A stretch of 64,000 nt of DNA from CAVPJW01 sp963705525 (GCA_963705525.1 CAVPJW010000003.1:248001-312000); one strand, 5' to 3'. Numbered from the stretch's first letter, positions 27,869 to 37,538 are shown. A program made the numbers and translations. The notes: generated from the letters alone by a model not told the origin.

Positions 27869-29138
27869 CGCCAAGCTGTTCAACAAGGCGTCGCAGGTCG
27901 TCCTGGTGCGTGACGGCGACCGCACGGTCATGACGATGGCCAATGACTATCGCGGCGACCTCAAGGAATTCGCCATCGTCATTCCCGTGCCGACACTGAT
28001 CGAGAAGGGGCAGGTCCACGTCGCCGAACGCGCGCTCGTCGAGCACCTCGATGCGTACTCGGCGCCGCGGCTCGTGGAGTACTTCGACGAGAACCCCTGT
28101 CAGCGGCAGATCTACGCGATGGCCTCGCCGATGGCCGTCGGCGCGGCACGGAAGGAGGCCGCTCGTCAGAACGCCGACAGTCTCGGCGTCAAGATTGAGG
28201 CGCAATACACCGTCGGCGAATACGACATCATCATCCTGAGCGCCACTCAAAGCTCAGGGCTCGAAACCTGGCTCCGCGAGAACGGCTACCGGATTCCAGC
28301 GGGTGCCTCGAACGTCCTGGCCAGCTATATCGGGCAGAAGATGCGGTTCTTCGTCGCAAAGGTCAACCTGACGGAACAGCAGAAGCTCGGCTACTCGTAT
28401 CTGCGACCCATTCAGGTGGCTTACGAGTCACCCAAGTTCATGCTCCCCATCCGGCTGGGCATGGTGAATGCGGACGGTCCACAGGACCTTCTCGTGTATG
28501 CATTGACCCGCAAGGGTCGCATTGAAACGACGAACTACCGCACGGTGAAGCTCCCGAGCGACATGGACGTGCCGCTCTTCGTGAAGAGCGAGTTCGCCGC
28601 CTTCTACAAGGCGCTCTTCTCCGAGCAGGTGCGGAAAGAAGACATGCGGACCGTGTTCACCGAGTACGCGTGGGACATGAGCTGGTGCGATCCCTGCGCG
28701 GCCGATCCGTTGAGTCACGAAGAGCTCGGCAACCTCGGCGTGTTCTGGCTGTCGGACGGCGCACCGGAGGCTGGACCCTCACGCAGGCCGCGTATCCTTC
28801 CGGCTCCCGGCGGCGCACAGGACGTTTTTCTGACGCGCCTTCACCTCCGGTACGATCGCGAGCATTTCCCCGAGGATCTCGTGTTCCAGGAAACCGGCGA
28901 TCGGGAGAACTTCCAGGGTCGCTACGTGATGAGACACGCCTGGACCGGCGGAGACACGTGCGAGGCGTCAGCGCGGTACAAGACGGAGCTCGGCAATCGC
29001 CGGGAACGCGAAGTGCAGAACCTGGCCAATCTCACGGGCTGGAACGTGGACGAGATCAGACGCAAGATGAAGCTGCCGCCGCCTGGACCCGAGCCTGGCG
29101 CGTTGGTGAAGTGGTGGCAGAAGATATGGGATAAGTAG
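27768..29138 (+). CDS. DUF2330 domain-containing exported protein
   Basis: 456 residues. A signal peptide ends near DRLAAFCGFYVAKADA, where the Cys-Gly-Phe-Tyr-Val start is the DUF2330 hallmark. It is followed by FAIVIPVPTLIEKGQV, YSAPRLVEYFDENPC, TQSSGLETWLRENGY and SPKFMLPIRLGMVNADGPQ. The ATG has GGAGG 7 bases upstream. The function of the family is unknown; its usual position is next to membrane redox-like proteins, as here after the RnfD-like gene, suggesting a periplasmic partner. No C-terminal anchor is visible. Confidence 0.9.
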   Translation: MKRITLGAACLVAFFLLSSDRLAAFCGFYVAKADAKLFNKASQVVLVRDGDRTVMTMANDYRGDLKEFAIVIPVPTLIEKGQVHVAERALVEHLDAYSAPRLVEYFDENPCQRQIYAMASPMAVGAARKEAARQNADSLGVKIEAQYTVGEYDIIILSATQSSGLETWLRENGYRIPAGASNVLASYIGQKMRFFVAKVNLTEQQKLGYSYLRPIQVAYESPKFMLPIRLGMVNADGPQDLLVYALTRKGRIETTNYRTVKLPSDMDVPLFVKSEFAAFYKALFSEQVRKEDMRTVFTEYAWDMSWCDPCAADPLSHEELGNLGVFWLSDGAPEAGPSRRPRILPAPGGAQDVFLTRLHLRYDREHFPEDLVFQETGDRENFQGRYVMRHAWTGGDTCEASARYKTELGNRREREVQNLANLTGWNVDEIRRKMKLPPPGPEPGALVKWWQKIWDK

Positions 29139-29229
29139 GGTTCTACGGTTCAAGGTTCTAGGGTTCTGGAGGTTGTAGGGTTCGCCTGTCGAGCCATGAC
29201 CATGAACCGTGAACCGTAGAACCCTGGAA
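29139..29229. repeat. GGTTCTA-type repeat tract with 14-bp perfect inverted repeat
   Basis: The gap between convergent genes holds GGTTCTAC, GGTTCAA, GGTTCTAG, GGGTTCT units and their reverse complements. GGGTTCTACGGTTC (29138-29151) and GAACCGTAGAACCC (29211-29224) are exact reverse complements and would close a long stem-loop, plausibly a two-way terminator. Confidence 0.85.
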
Positions 29230-29230
29230 C

Positions 29231-31310
29231 CTACTTGATCGTAATCGCCCCGATCTTCGCCAATAGATCGAGATACTCGGTCACGGCCGCGAGAGGAATC
29301 GGGCTGAACTCCGCACTCACGGCGTCGCGAATCTCGCTGACCGTCCGCGTGCCGTCGATGAAGTTCACGAGCTCGTAACAGATGTCATCGGCCCGCGGAA
29401 GTTTCGCCACGGCCAGGGCCGACGCGCCCTCTCCGGCCTTTGCCACCACCCAGTCACTGCCGGGACCGAGCGGGCCCTTGACGGACGGCACCCGTGCGGG
29501 CACGCGCTTGTCGCCCGCTGCCGCACGACGCTTGTCAACCACCGACGACAACGGCGCCGTGCTCAACCCGAACGTCCGCCACGCATCGGCCAGTCGCGCC
29601 GACGCCTCTTCGAGACGTGGACCATTGGCCGGCATCTGAGCGGCGTCCATGAAACGGGAGAACGACCGCAGTCGCCGCTGCTCCCGCTCGATGGCGCGGG
29701 CCAGAAGATTGGCGGCCTCATCGCCCTGAGCGCCTGTCCGCCGACAGCGTCACGGCGCGCCGGCCGTCCTCGGCGAGTCGCTCGTGCGCATTCGCGATCG
29801 AGTACGACAGGAGCGGCTGCAGGTCGCCGCCCAGCGTGGCCAGGTAGTAGCCGCTCGCCGCGGCGATGAACATCGAGCGCTTCATCTTGGTCGGCTCGAT
29901 GTTGTCGGCGCGATCCTTGTTCGTATGAATGTAGATGTCGGGCGAATCGCGCAGGTAAATCGTGGGGATCCCGAAACTGCCCTCCTGATAGATCCAGTGG
30001 TCGCTCCCGCTTTCGTACGGCGTGATGTCGGCCCAGAGAGCATCCTTCGATCCGCCCGCCGCGCGGATGGCGTGCTCGGCCTCGCCCGTCTCGGCCGCGC
30101 GATACGTTTCATCGATCGCATATCGCCCGAAGACCTCGGCGACATCGTCAGTGATGCTCGCAACCGACCAGGGCGAGCGCGTCACGTGCAGCACCGATTT
30201 CGTGATGAACGGATCGGCGCCAACCATGTCGAGGTGGATTGCGGCCTTGATTCGACCGGCGAGATCCGGGAAGCGCGTCAGATAGGCGATCGTGCCGGTC
30301 ATCTCGGATGGCCATACGAAGCGAATGGTTCGTCGAGGTTTCGGCAGCCGGCTATCCGACATCAACGCCTTGAGCGTCCTGGCGATCTCGAGAATGGCCG
30401 AACAGCCGCTCGCGTTGTCGTTCGCACCCGGCTTCTGATGATCGAGGTGGCAGCTGTAGACGATGTCGCCGGCCGCCGGATCAGTGCCGGGGATTGTCGC
30501 CATCAACGTCTCATACGGGGACTCGTCGTCGTTCCTCGCTCGGACCACGGCGTTGAGCGTGATGCGCTCGCCCGCGGCCATGCGGCCCTGGAGGCGGCGC
30601 GCCTCGCCGAACGAAATCATGATCGCGAATGTGTTCCTGTGGCCCTGCGCGTCGAGATGTCCCCACCGCACCAGGTCGGTGTCATCGCGCCACCAGGCGG
30701 ACGGCTGGTTGGAGTGATAGCTCACGAGCCCGGCGGCGCGGCGTTCTTCGACAGCGAGGCGATGGACCACCGCTGGCGGACCATCGGCGAGAACCAGCCG
30801 CCCCTTTACGTCCTTCCCGCCGTAATCCTCGGCCGAGCTTCCGCGCCCAACGTCGACGAGCTCTGCTGTGACGTCGGCGCTCTCGCTGTTGTCGGCCACC
30901 GCGAGGCCCATGTCCGGCACGCTCGTGATACGCCGTGGGCGTGGAGAGACTTCGCCGAGCTCCCCCGCCTCGACACGCCATCCCCGGCTGCCAAGGAGCG
31001 TCCCGAAGAAGGTCGCGCCGTCGCCGGAGAATCGTTCCACATGAATGTCGCTCAGGCCGTAGGCATCGAGTCGGCTCTTCACGTATTCAATGGCGTCGTG
31101 GAATCCGGGGGATGCCGGCACGCGATGAAACGCCGTGAGACGGCTGACGTGGTCTCGCGCGGTTGTTCCTGACAGTTCTTCATCGATGGCCGTCAGCGCG
31201 GCAGGACCCAGGAGCGTCTCGGCTGGTGTCTGAGCAATGCCACTCATCGTGAAGGTCGTGATGATCGCAACGACCAGCGCGCACAATACGGAGCGGAAAT
31301 GTGACGACAT
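29231..31310 (-). CDS. Exported M28 aminopeptidase with PqqD-like C-terminal tail, frameshifted
   Basis: Composite gene. From ATG 31310 there is a signal peptide (ALVVAIITTFTMSGIAQ), a PA-like region, and an M28 core with YSCHLDHQKPGANDNASG, WPSEMTGTI, HLDMVGADP and the late His in SPDIYIHTNKDRADNI. The frame ends at 29718, just after AVTLSAD. The conserved protein continues in the next minus-strand frame (GAQGDEAANLLARAIEREQ) to 29231: one extra base near 29740. The last 90 residues (ICYELVNFIDGTRTVSEIRD) resemble a PqqD-type helical domain. In WPSEMTG the usual catalytic EE pair is reduced to one Glu, so activity should not be assumed. Confidence 0.82.
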
Positions 31311-31364
31311 GGCGCTCAGTATACCCAGAGTCCCCTCTGCGGCGTCGTGTACAATCCCTGCGCC

Positions 31365-31757
31365 ATGAGGCAGAACATTTCCACGAACACGCCCTGGGAA
31401 CCTCTCGTCGGATACTCGCGCGCCGTGCGAGTGGGGCCGTGGGTCATCGTCTCCGGAACAACGGCCACGGACTCGTCGGGCCAGCTCGTCGGCGTCGGCG
31501 ACCCGTACGCGCAGGCCGTTCAGATTCTCCGTAACATCGATTCCGCGCTTCAGCGGGCAGGAGCGACACTCGGCGACGTCGTGCGTACGCGGATGTACGT
31601 CACCGACATCGCCCATTGGGAGGCCGTCGGGCGCGCGCACGGCGAGGTCTTCCGCGACATCCGGCCGGCCTCGACGCTTGTCGAGATCAATCGGTTGGTG
31701 TCACCCGAGATGCTGGTCGAGATTGAGGTGGACGCGATCGTCGAAGAGGCGTCGTAG
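31365..31757 (+). CDS. ridA: RidA family enamine/imine deaminase
   Basis: 130-residue trimeric cytoplasmic protein. Family features are RNIDSALQRAGATLGDVVRTRMYV (given here as NIDSALQRAGATLGDVV and RTRMYVTDI) and RPASTLVEINRLVSPEMLVEIEVDA with the conserved Arg at the active site. RidA proteins clear reactive imines made by PLP and amino-acid oxidase enzymes, fitting the many PLP enzymes nearby. ATG 31365 is chosen over GTG 31347. Divergent from the M28 gene. Confidence 0.93.
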   Translation: MRQNISTNTPWEPLVGYSRAVRVGPWVIVSGTTATDSSGQLVGVGDPYAQAVQILRNIDSALQRAGATLGDVVRTRMYVTDIAHWEAVGRAHGEVFRDIRPASTLVEINRLVSPEMLVEIEVDAIVEEAS

Positions 31758-31763
31758 ACGATC

Positions 31764-32576
31764 TCAGTTGACGGCAGGCGGGCGCAGCTGCCCCGCGACC
31801 AGCGTGACGAAACCTTCGCGCTGAAACACCGCCCTGGCGTCGCGATCGCGAAGATAGTTGAGGAGCGCGCGAGCGGCCTCCTTGTTCCTGCCGTTCTTCA
31901 TCACCGCAGCCTGATACACGATGCCAGGCGTCCGGTCGCGCGGAATTGCCAGCGCAATTGCCACCTTCTTGCTGCTTCGTGCATCGGTTCGAAAAAGAAT
32001 GGCCGCATCGACCTTGCCAGTCTCCGCAGCGCTCAAGGCCTCCCGCGTCGTCGCCATCGTGACGACGCGCGGGCCCAGATCGCGCCAGATACCCACCACT
32101 TCCAGGTAACGGCGCGCATAGACGCCCGCAGGCTCGACCGATGGATCGCCAATCGCAATCCTGCGAAACGTCGCGGCCTTCAGCTCGGCACCCGACGTCA
32201 ACGGCTTCGCTCGACCGGCTGGCACGACGATGACCAGCTGATTGGAGAGGAGTGACACGCGCGTGCCCGGCTCGAGCTTGCCGGCCGCATCCAAAGAACG
32301 CATCGTGGCTTCGTCGTCACTGACAAAGAGATCGACGGCCGCCCCCTCCATGATCTGGCGCCCCAGGACACCGGTCGCGCCAAAGCCGAGTGCGATCCCG
32401 TCTGCCTGGCCTTTGTCATACAAACGGGCGATCTCGGTCAACGCCGTCGCGAGGCTTGCGGCAGCAGATACCACGAGGGCAGGCGCACGGTCCGGGTTCC
32501 CCGACGTCGGACGCCCGCCGGTCAGCAGGAACGCAGTCACCGCGACTGAGACAATGGGGATTCGACAGCTTGCCAT
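31764..32576 (-). CDS. modA: Molybdate ABC transporter substrate-binding protein ModA
   Basis: 270-residue exported periplasmic binding protein. A signal peptide (VSVAVTAFLLTGG) is followed by LVVSAAASLATALTEIARLY, the ModA anion-binding start, then GFGATGVLGRQI and DLFVSDDEATM. The C-terminal lobe has GIVYQAAVMKNGRN. It binds molybdate or tungstate for a ModB/ModC transporter, but neither gene is adjacent, so it is an orphan here. Confidence 0.9.
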   Translation of the reverse strand: MASCRIPIVSVAVTAFLLTGGRPTSGNPDRAPALVVSAAASLATALTEIARLYDKGQADGIALGFGATGVLGRQIMEGAAVDLFVSDDEATMRSLDAAGKLEPGTRVSLLSNQLVIVVPAGRAKPLTSGAELKAATFRRIAIGDPSVEPAGVYARRYLEVVGIWRDLGPRVVTMATTREALSAAETGKVDAAILFRTDARSSKKVAIALAIPRDRTPGIVYQAAVMKNGRNKEAARALLNYLRDRDARAVFQREGFVTLVAGQLRPPAVN

Positions 32577-32656
32577 TCGTGATCCAACCTATTATGGTGC
32601 GGACGATCCTGCAAAACTCAGATTCACCGGTTCATGCGTGACCAAGCGCCGTGACG

Positions 32657-34969
32657 ATGCGCGTCTCCCTGCTGATTCTAGTTCTATGCGCCCTGACGGC
32701 GTGTGGGCCACGTACGAGCCGCTTTCAGGTCGCGAACGCTCGCGTCCATGTCAACAACCTGGCCGGCACGATCGGAAGCCGTCCGCTCGGAAGCGATGAG
32801 AACCGACGGGCCCGCGAGTATCTCGTGGACCAGCTCTCGCTCTATGGCTTCACGGTTCGGCTGCAGGAGACGAGCGCCGTTCGACCGGAGATAGGCCTGA
32901 CGGCGCGCGTCGTGAACATCATCGCCATCCGACCGGGTGGGAATCCCGATGCCATCGGGCTCATGGCGCACTACGACTCGAGCCAGCACGCGCCTGGCGC
33001 GGCAGACGACGCGCTGGGCGTGGCGGTGTGCCTCGAAGCTGGACGAATCCTCGCCGCGAGGCAGCGTCCGAATCGTACGTTGATGATTCTGCTGACCGAT
33101 GGCGAAGAGACGGGCCTGATGGGCGCCGCGGCGCTGACGCGCGACGAAGATGTCATTCGGCGACTGCGCGCCTACGTGAATGTCGAGGCGATCGGGTCTG
33201 GTGAACCGAGCATGCTGTTCGAAAGCGGCCCGGGTCACCAGACCCTCGTGAACACATGGGCGAGGAACGCGTCCCGCCCTCGAGGTTCGTCCTATGCGAC
33301 TGAAATCTACAAGCGCCTTCCGAACGACACCGACTTCACCATCTTGAAAGCCATCGGCATTCCGGGACTGAACTTTGCTGCTGTCGGCGAAAGCTTCACA
33401 TATCACACCGCCCGCGACACGCCGGAGCGCCTTTCGATGACGACGCTGCAACGGCTGGGCGACAACGTGCTGGAGATCGCCGACACCTTCGATCGAAGCG
33501 ACCTGGCTGACGACGGAAATGGCGACCCGGTCTACTTCGACGTGACGGGCCGGTTCGCCATAGTCCACTCGAGGCGAGCCGCACGAGTCTTCGCCACGAT
33601 GATCCTCTTGCTGGGCCTCATTGCGTGGCTTCGCGTCATGGGTCATACCGCGCGGACCGAGGGTGAGATGCGCCGGCTGGTCATTACGGCGCTATGGGTG
33701 CTGATCGGTGCCGTGATCATCGCGGGGATGCTTTGTCTGGTGACCTGGGCCCTTCGAACCGCACGCGAGGTGTACCACCCTTGGTACGCGCATCCGCGAC
33801 GATTGCAGGCGCTGCTCTGTATGACGGGACTCGTGGCCGGCAGACTCCTCGTCCACGCGACACGCCGTCTGCCGATCCGATTTCAGGGCTCGGCATCACC
33901 CATCACCGTCTGGGCGATGGCGCTTCCCTTCTGGCTGATCCTCGGCCTCGCGTCGGCGCGGCTGGCGCCGGCGGCCGCGTACTTCTGGATTGTGCCGCTC
34001 GCGGTCGTGGCGGTTGCGCTCTCGGTGCTGCCGCTCAGGCCCAAGATTGTGGCGGCGGCCTCGGCCGCTGTTCTCCTCGTGACGGCAACGCTCTGGATCC
34101 CGGAGTGGTGGAACCTATGGATGTTCGTGGTGGCCGAGATGGGCCGGCTGCCCGTCGTGACGCCTGTCGCCGTCTACCCGGCGCTCGTCATCGTCATTGG
34201 GGCGATGCTTGTTCCCCCAGCCTGGGCGGCAACGGGCCGAGCGGATGCGCCCGCGCCCGCCTTGATTCGCGGGACGATTGCGACGTCGATCACGACCGTG
34301 CTGCTGGTGGTCGCCGCCGCCGCTGCGTATGGCGCTCCCGCGTACACGCCGGACCGCCCGCTCCGCGGCGAGTTCAGGCTGGTGCAGTTTCCTGATCGCG
34401 CGCTCTGGGAAATCGGCAGCACTGAGCCATGGTTGGATTTCGGGTGGTCCGCCGGCGCGCCGCGTTCCTGGCGACCGTGGGCGCGTACGTCGGGGGACGC
34501 TTCGCCGATCGCGCCGCTTCGTCCGCCATTTCTTTTCCAGTCGTCGGCCCCCAGGGTCGCCGTTCCCGGCACAATCCGCGGCACCCAGGCGAAGGTGGAC
34601 GGGCAGATCGAGCTTCGCATGATCGTCACCGCTCCCCCATCCTCCACGGTGTCGTTCGTCATGCCGATCGGCGTCAAGCCGGATCGGCCTTCGCTGCCCG
34701 GCATCGTGTCGAGAGGGCGCTGGAAGGCCGCGTTCAGCGCGCCGGGCCCGGAGGGCGTGGCGTTCAGCGCCAGGATCCCGGTCATCCAGGCACGGATGGA
34801 GGATGCCTTCGTCGTCATCCGGACGCCGCGGCTGCCCGGAGGCACAGGCTGGCAGGGGCTGCCGTCCTGGCTGCCAGTCGAACGGGTCGTCTGGAGCGCG
34901 AACGCCGTGTTCGTCGAACCGATCGAGGCGCACCTCGATCGCGCAGACGGGCCGGCCACGAGCCGCTGA
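32657..34969 (+). CDS. Membrane lipoprotein-type M28 peptidase, ERMP1/Fxna-like
   Basis: About 770 residues from ATG 32657. The N-terminus has a lipobox (LCALTACG). The peptidase domain carries the M28 ligands: His in LMAHYDSS, Asp in GAADDALGV, the EE pair in TDGEETGLMGAA, Glu in VNVEAIGSG and His in FTYHTARDTPE. Roughly eight transmembrane helices follow (about 330-560), then a periplasmic beta-rich tail. The organisation is that of eukaryotic ERMP1 and its bacterial homologues. Likely an envelope-bound aminopeptidase. Confidence 0.9.
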   Translation: MRVSLLILVLCALTACGPRTSRFQVANARVHVNNLAGTIGSRPLGSDENRRAREYLVDQLSLYGFTVRLQETSAVRPEIGLTARVVNIIAIRPGGNPDAIGLMAHYDSSQHAPGAADDALGVAVCLEAGRILAARQRPNRTLMILLTDGEETGLMGAAALTRDEDVIRRLRAYVNVEAIGSGEPSMLFESGPGHQTLVNTWARNASRPRGSSYATEIYKRLPNDTDFTILKAIGIPGLNFAAVGESFTYHTARDTPERLSMTTLQRLGDNVLEIADTFDRSDLADDGNGDPVYFDVTGRFAIVHSRRAARVFATMILLLGLIAWLRVMGHTARTEGEMRRLVITALWVLIGAVIIAGMLCLVTWALRTAREVYHPWYAHPRRLQALLCMTGLVAGRLLVHATRRLPIRFQGSASPITVWAMALPFWLILGLASARLAPAAAYFWIVPLAVVAVALSVLPLRPKIVAAASAAVLLVTATLWIPEWWNLWMFVVAEMGRLPVVTPVAVYPALVIVIGAMLVPPAWAATGRADAPAPALIRGTIATSITTVLLVVAAAAAYGAPAYTPDRPLRGEFRLVQFPDRALWEIGSTEPWLDFGWSAGAPRSWRPWARTSGDASPIAPLRPPFLFQSSAPRVAVPGTIRGTQAKVDGQIELRMIVTAPPSSTVSFVMPIGVKPDRPSLPGIVSRGRWKAAFSAPGPEGVAFSARIPVIQARMEDAFVVIRTPRLPGGTGWQGLPSWLPVERVVWSANAVFVEPIEAHLDRADGPATSR

Positions 34970-34991
34970 CGCGGCGGGCCCTCGCCGAACT

Positions 34992-35026
34992 ACGTTAGAA
35001 TACGTAGTCATTACGTTGATGAACGT
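34992..35026. promoter_or_regulatory. Four ACGT motifs phased at about 10.5 bp before the AAA ATPase gene
   Basis: ACGT occurs at 34992, 35002, 35013 and 35023, spaced 10, 11 and 10 bases, i.e. one DNA helical turn each. A TAGAAT hexamer at 34996-35001 could serve as a -10 box. The cluster lies in the 99-base gap upstream of the ATPase. It could be an operator or cooperative binding site. Confidence 0.45.
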
Positions 35027-35068
35027 AACCGCGGCTCACGGCGGGCCCCGAGCCCCGTGGCGGTCCCG

Positions 35069-36217
35069 ATGACCAACCCCTTCGTTTATGGCGAGATCGT
35101 GCCCCGGTCGGCCTTCGTCGATCGCGTCGACGAGCTGAACCGCCTCGTCGTCGATCTCGTGGACGGGCAGAAGGTCTTCCTGATCTCGCCCCGCCGGTAC
35201 GGCAAGTCCTCTCTGATCCGACAGGCTCTCCGCGCCGCCTCCGGGGCAGGCGCGTTGACCGTTGAGGTGACCGTCAGCAGCTACAGCTCCTATCTCGCCT
35301 TCCTCGAAGGCTACGCGCGAGCCCTGGTCGCGGCCCAGAGCCGCCTGGATCGCGCAATCGCGTGGCTGAAGGACGCGGTGTCCGGTGCACGGCCGGAGAT
35401 CCGGTACGAGCCGGCGGCCGCCGGAGGCGGAACCGAGATGGTGCTGTCGTTCCCCGGCGTGCGATCCGAACGGGATATCGCACGGCTCGCGGCGGATGTC
35501 TTCGCGCTGCCCGGGCGACTGGCCGATCTGCGCGGTCGTCGAATGGCGATCGCACTCGACGAGTTTCAGGCCGTCGCCGGCTTCGACGGCGGCAGCGTCG
35601 AGCACTCGCTGCGCGCCGCGGTGCAACAGCAGCGCAAGGTCGGCTACGTTTTTGCCGGGTCCGAGCCGAGCCTGATGGAGCGGATGATTGGCCCGCGCCG
35701 GCCGTTCTACAAGGCCGGCCCCGTGCTCCGTCTCGGAAAGATTCCGGGCGACCAGTTTGCCCGATTCATTGAATCCCGCTTTACGCGGACGGGGATTCGG
35801 CCCGAGCCTGGCCTGGGATCGGCCATCGTCGAGCTCGCCGGCAACCTCCCCTACGATGTGCAGCGCCTGGCACATGAGACATGGGACGAAGTCTGGGCCA
35901 ATCGCGGGCGCCGCGTCACGCTCGACGATCTGCATCGCGTGCTGACGCGCCTGCTCGGCGAGCAGGCCGTGTTCTTCGAAACGCTCTGGCAACGGCTGAC
36001 CGTGGGGCAGCGGGCGGTGCTGCGCGCGGTGGTCCTCGAAGAGGGACGCGAACTCTTGTCGGCCGAGGCCAGGACACGGCACCGGCTGGGAGGTACGTCC
36101 TCGGTGCAGGCGGCCCTCGCCGCCCTCATCCGGGAAGATCTGATCGCACGCGAAGAAGGGCGATACGTCGTGATCGACTCGTTGATGCGCGAATGGGTGG
36201 CACGCCGGACTTTCTGA
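35069..36217 (+). CDS. P-loop AAA ATPase of the archaeal-type (PF01637-like) group
   Basis: 382 residues. An N-terminal NPFVYGEIVPRSAFVDRVDE segment introduces the P-loop LISPRRYGKSSLI. Walker B-like IALDEFQ and a sensor motif FAGSEPSLMERMI follow, then a C-terminal winged-helix-like region (VQAALAALIREDLIAREEG) ending in RRTF. Members act as STAND-like signalling or DNA-associated ATPases; the specific role is unknown. ATG 35069 is preferred over GTG 35057. The next gene follows after 16 bases. Confidence 0.88.
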   Translation: MTNPFVYGEIVPRSAFVDRVDELNRLVVDLVDGQKVFLISPRRYGKSSLIRQALRAASGAGALTVEVTVSSYSSYLAFLEGYARALVAAQSRLDRAIAWLKDAVSGARPEIRYEPAAAGGGTEMVLSFPGVRSERDIARLAADVFALPGRLADLRGRRMAIALDEFQAVAGFDGGSVEHSLRAAVQQQRKVGYVFAGSEPSLMERMIGPRRPFYKAGPVLRLGKIPGDQFARFIESRFTRTGIRPEPGLGSAIVELAGNLPYDVQRLAHETWDEVWANRGRRVTLDDLHRVLTRLLGEQAVFFETLWQRLTVGQRAVLRAVVLEEGRELLSAEARTRHRLGGTSSVQAALAALIREDLIAREEGRYVVIDSLMREWVARRTF

Positions 36218-36233
36218 CACGTCCCGACCATCG

Positions 36234-37538
36234 ATGCTGAACAAACTGGGGCTGGATCGTCCGGAGCTGAGGGCGTGGGCGCTGTACGACTGGGCGAACT
36301 CCGCGTTCTTCACGACGGTCGTGACGGCCGTGTTTCCCGACTTTTACAGCTCGGTGGCGGCCGAGGGTGTCTCACGCGCCACGGCGACCGCCCGCTTCGC
36401 AGCGGCCACGACGATCGCCGTCATCATTGTCGCCGTGATGGGTCCGCCGCTCGGAGCGTACGCCGATCGCGCCCGCGCGAAGAAGCTGCTCCTGGGACTT
36501 TTTGCCGCGGCCGGCATCGGCGCGACCGCAATGATGCCGTTCATACAGGCCGGCGACTGGCCGCTCGCCTCGCGGCTCTTCATCATCTCGAACGTCGGCG
36601 TCGCGGGGAGCATGGTCTTCTACGATTCGCTGCTGCCGCACATCGCCGGACCGCATGAGATCGATCGCGTGTCGACAGCCGGCTACGCGCTGGGATACCT
36701 GGGCGGCGGCCTCCTGCTCCTTCTCAACCTCGCGTGGATTCTCTGGCCGGCCAGTTTCGGTCTATCGGGCAGCGAGGCCGGCGTTCGCCTGTCGTTTCTG
36801 AGCGTGGCGATCTGGTGGGCGGTCTTCACGCTGCCTCTCCTCTGGGTCGTCCCCGAGCCCAGACAGAACCATGACGACCGGGGGCAGTCGAAGCTCACGG
36901 CTCTGTCGGGCTCCTTCGGTCACCTCCTGAAGAGCGCCCGCGAATTGTTCGGTTTCCGGCAGGCATTTCTAATGCTGGCGGCCTTCCTTCTCTACAACGA
37001 CGGTATCCAGACGATCATCAGGATGGCGTCGATCTACGGCGCGGAAATTGGCATCGATCGCAACGCCCGAATCGCCGCGTTCGTCCTCGTGCAGTTCGTC
37101 GGCATTCCGTTCGCGTTCGCATTCGGATGGCTGGCGGATCGCATCGGCGCCAAGCGGTCGATTCTGTTCGCGCTGGCGGTTTATGCGGGAGCCAGCGTCT
37201 TCGCGTACTTCATGACGACCGCCCCGGAATTCTTCGTGCTGGCCTTCCTGATCGCAATGGTGCAAGGCGGCACACAGGCGCTCAGCCGTTCGCTCTTCGC
37301 CAGCATGATTCCCCGTCTCCGCTCGTCCGAATTCTTCGGAATCTTCTCGGTCTTCGAAAAGATCGCCGGCATGCTGGGACCGGCCATGTTCGCGGCCGTC
37401 ACGATCGCCACCGGATCGAGCCGCGGCGCCGTTCTCGCTATCATCGTGTTCTTCATCGCGGGCGCGGCGGTGCTGTCTCTGGTAGACGTCGAGAACGGTC
37501 GGGCATCGGCGCAGGTCCCGCAATCCACTCCCGTCTGA
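36234..37538 (+). CDS. MFS transporter, UMF1 family
   Basis: 434 residues with about 12 transmembrane helices. The Atg22/UMF1 signature is the N-terminal LRAWALYDWANSAFFTTVV, followed by PPLGAYADRARAKK and FAFAFGWLADRIGAKRSI. Homologues in eukaryotes export amino acids from the vacuole; the bacterial substrate is unknown. Its TGA overlaps the ATG of the next gene (TGATG), so the two are probably translationally coupled. Confidence 0.93.
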   Translation: MLNKLGLDRPELRAWALYDWANSAFFTTVVTAVFPDFYSSVAAEGVSRATATARFAAATTIAVIIVAVMGPPLGAYADRARAKKLLLGLFAAAGIGATAMMPFIQAGDWPLASRLFIISNVGVAGSMVFYDSLLPHIAGPHEIDRVSTAGYALGYLGGGLLLLLNLAWILWPASFGLSGSEAGVRLSFLSVAIWWAVFTLPLLWVVPEPRQNHDDRGQSKLTALSGSFGHLLKSARELFGFRQAFLMLAAFLLYNDGIQTIIRMASIYGAEIGIDRNARIAAFVLVQFVGIPFAFAFGWLADRIGAKRSILFALAVYAGASVFAYFMTTAPEFFVLAFLIAMVQGGTQALSRSLFASMIPRLRSSEFFGIFSVFEKIAGMLGPAMFAAVTIATGSSRGAVLAIIVFFIAGAAVLSLVDVENGRASAQVPQSTPV

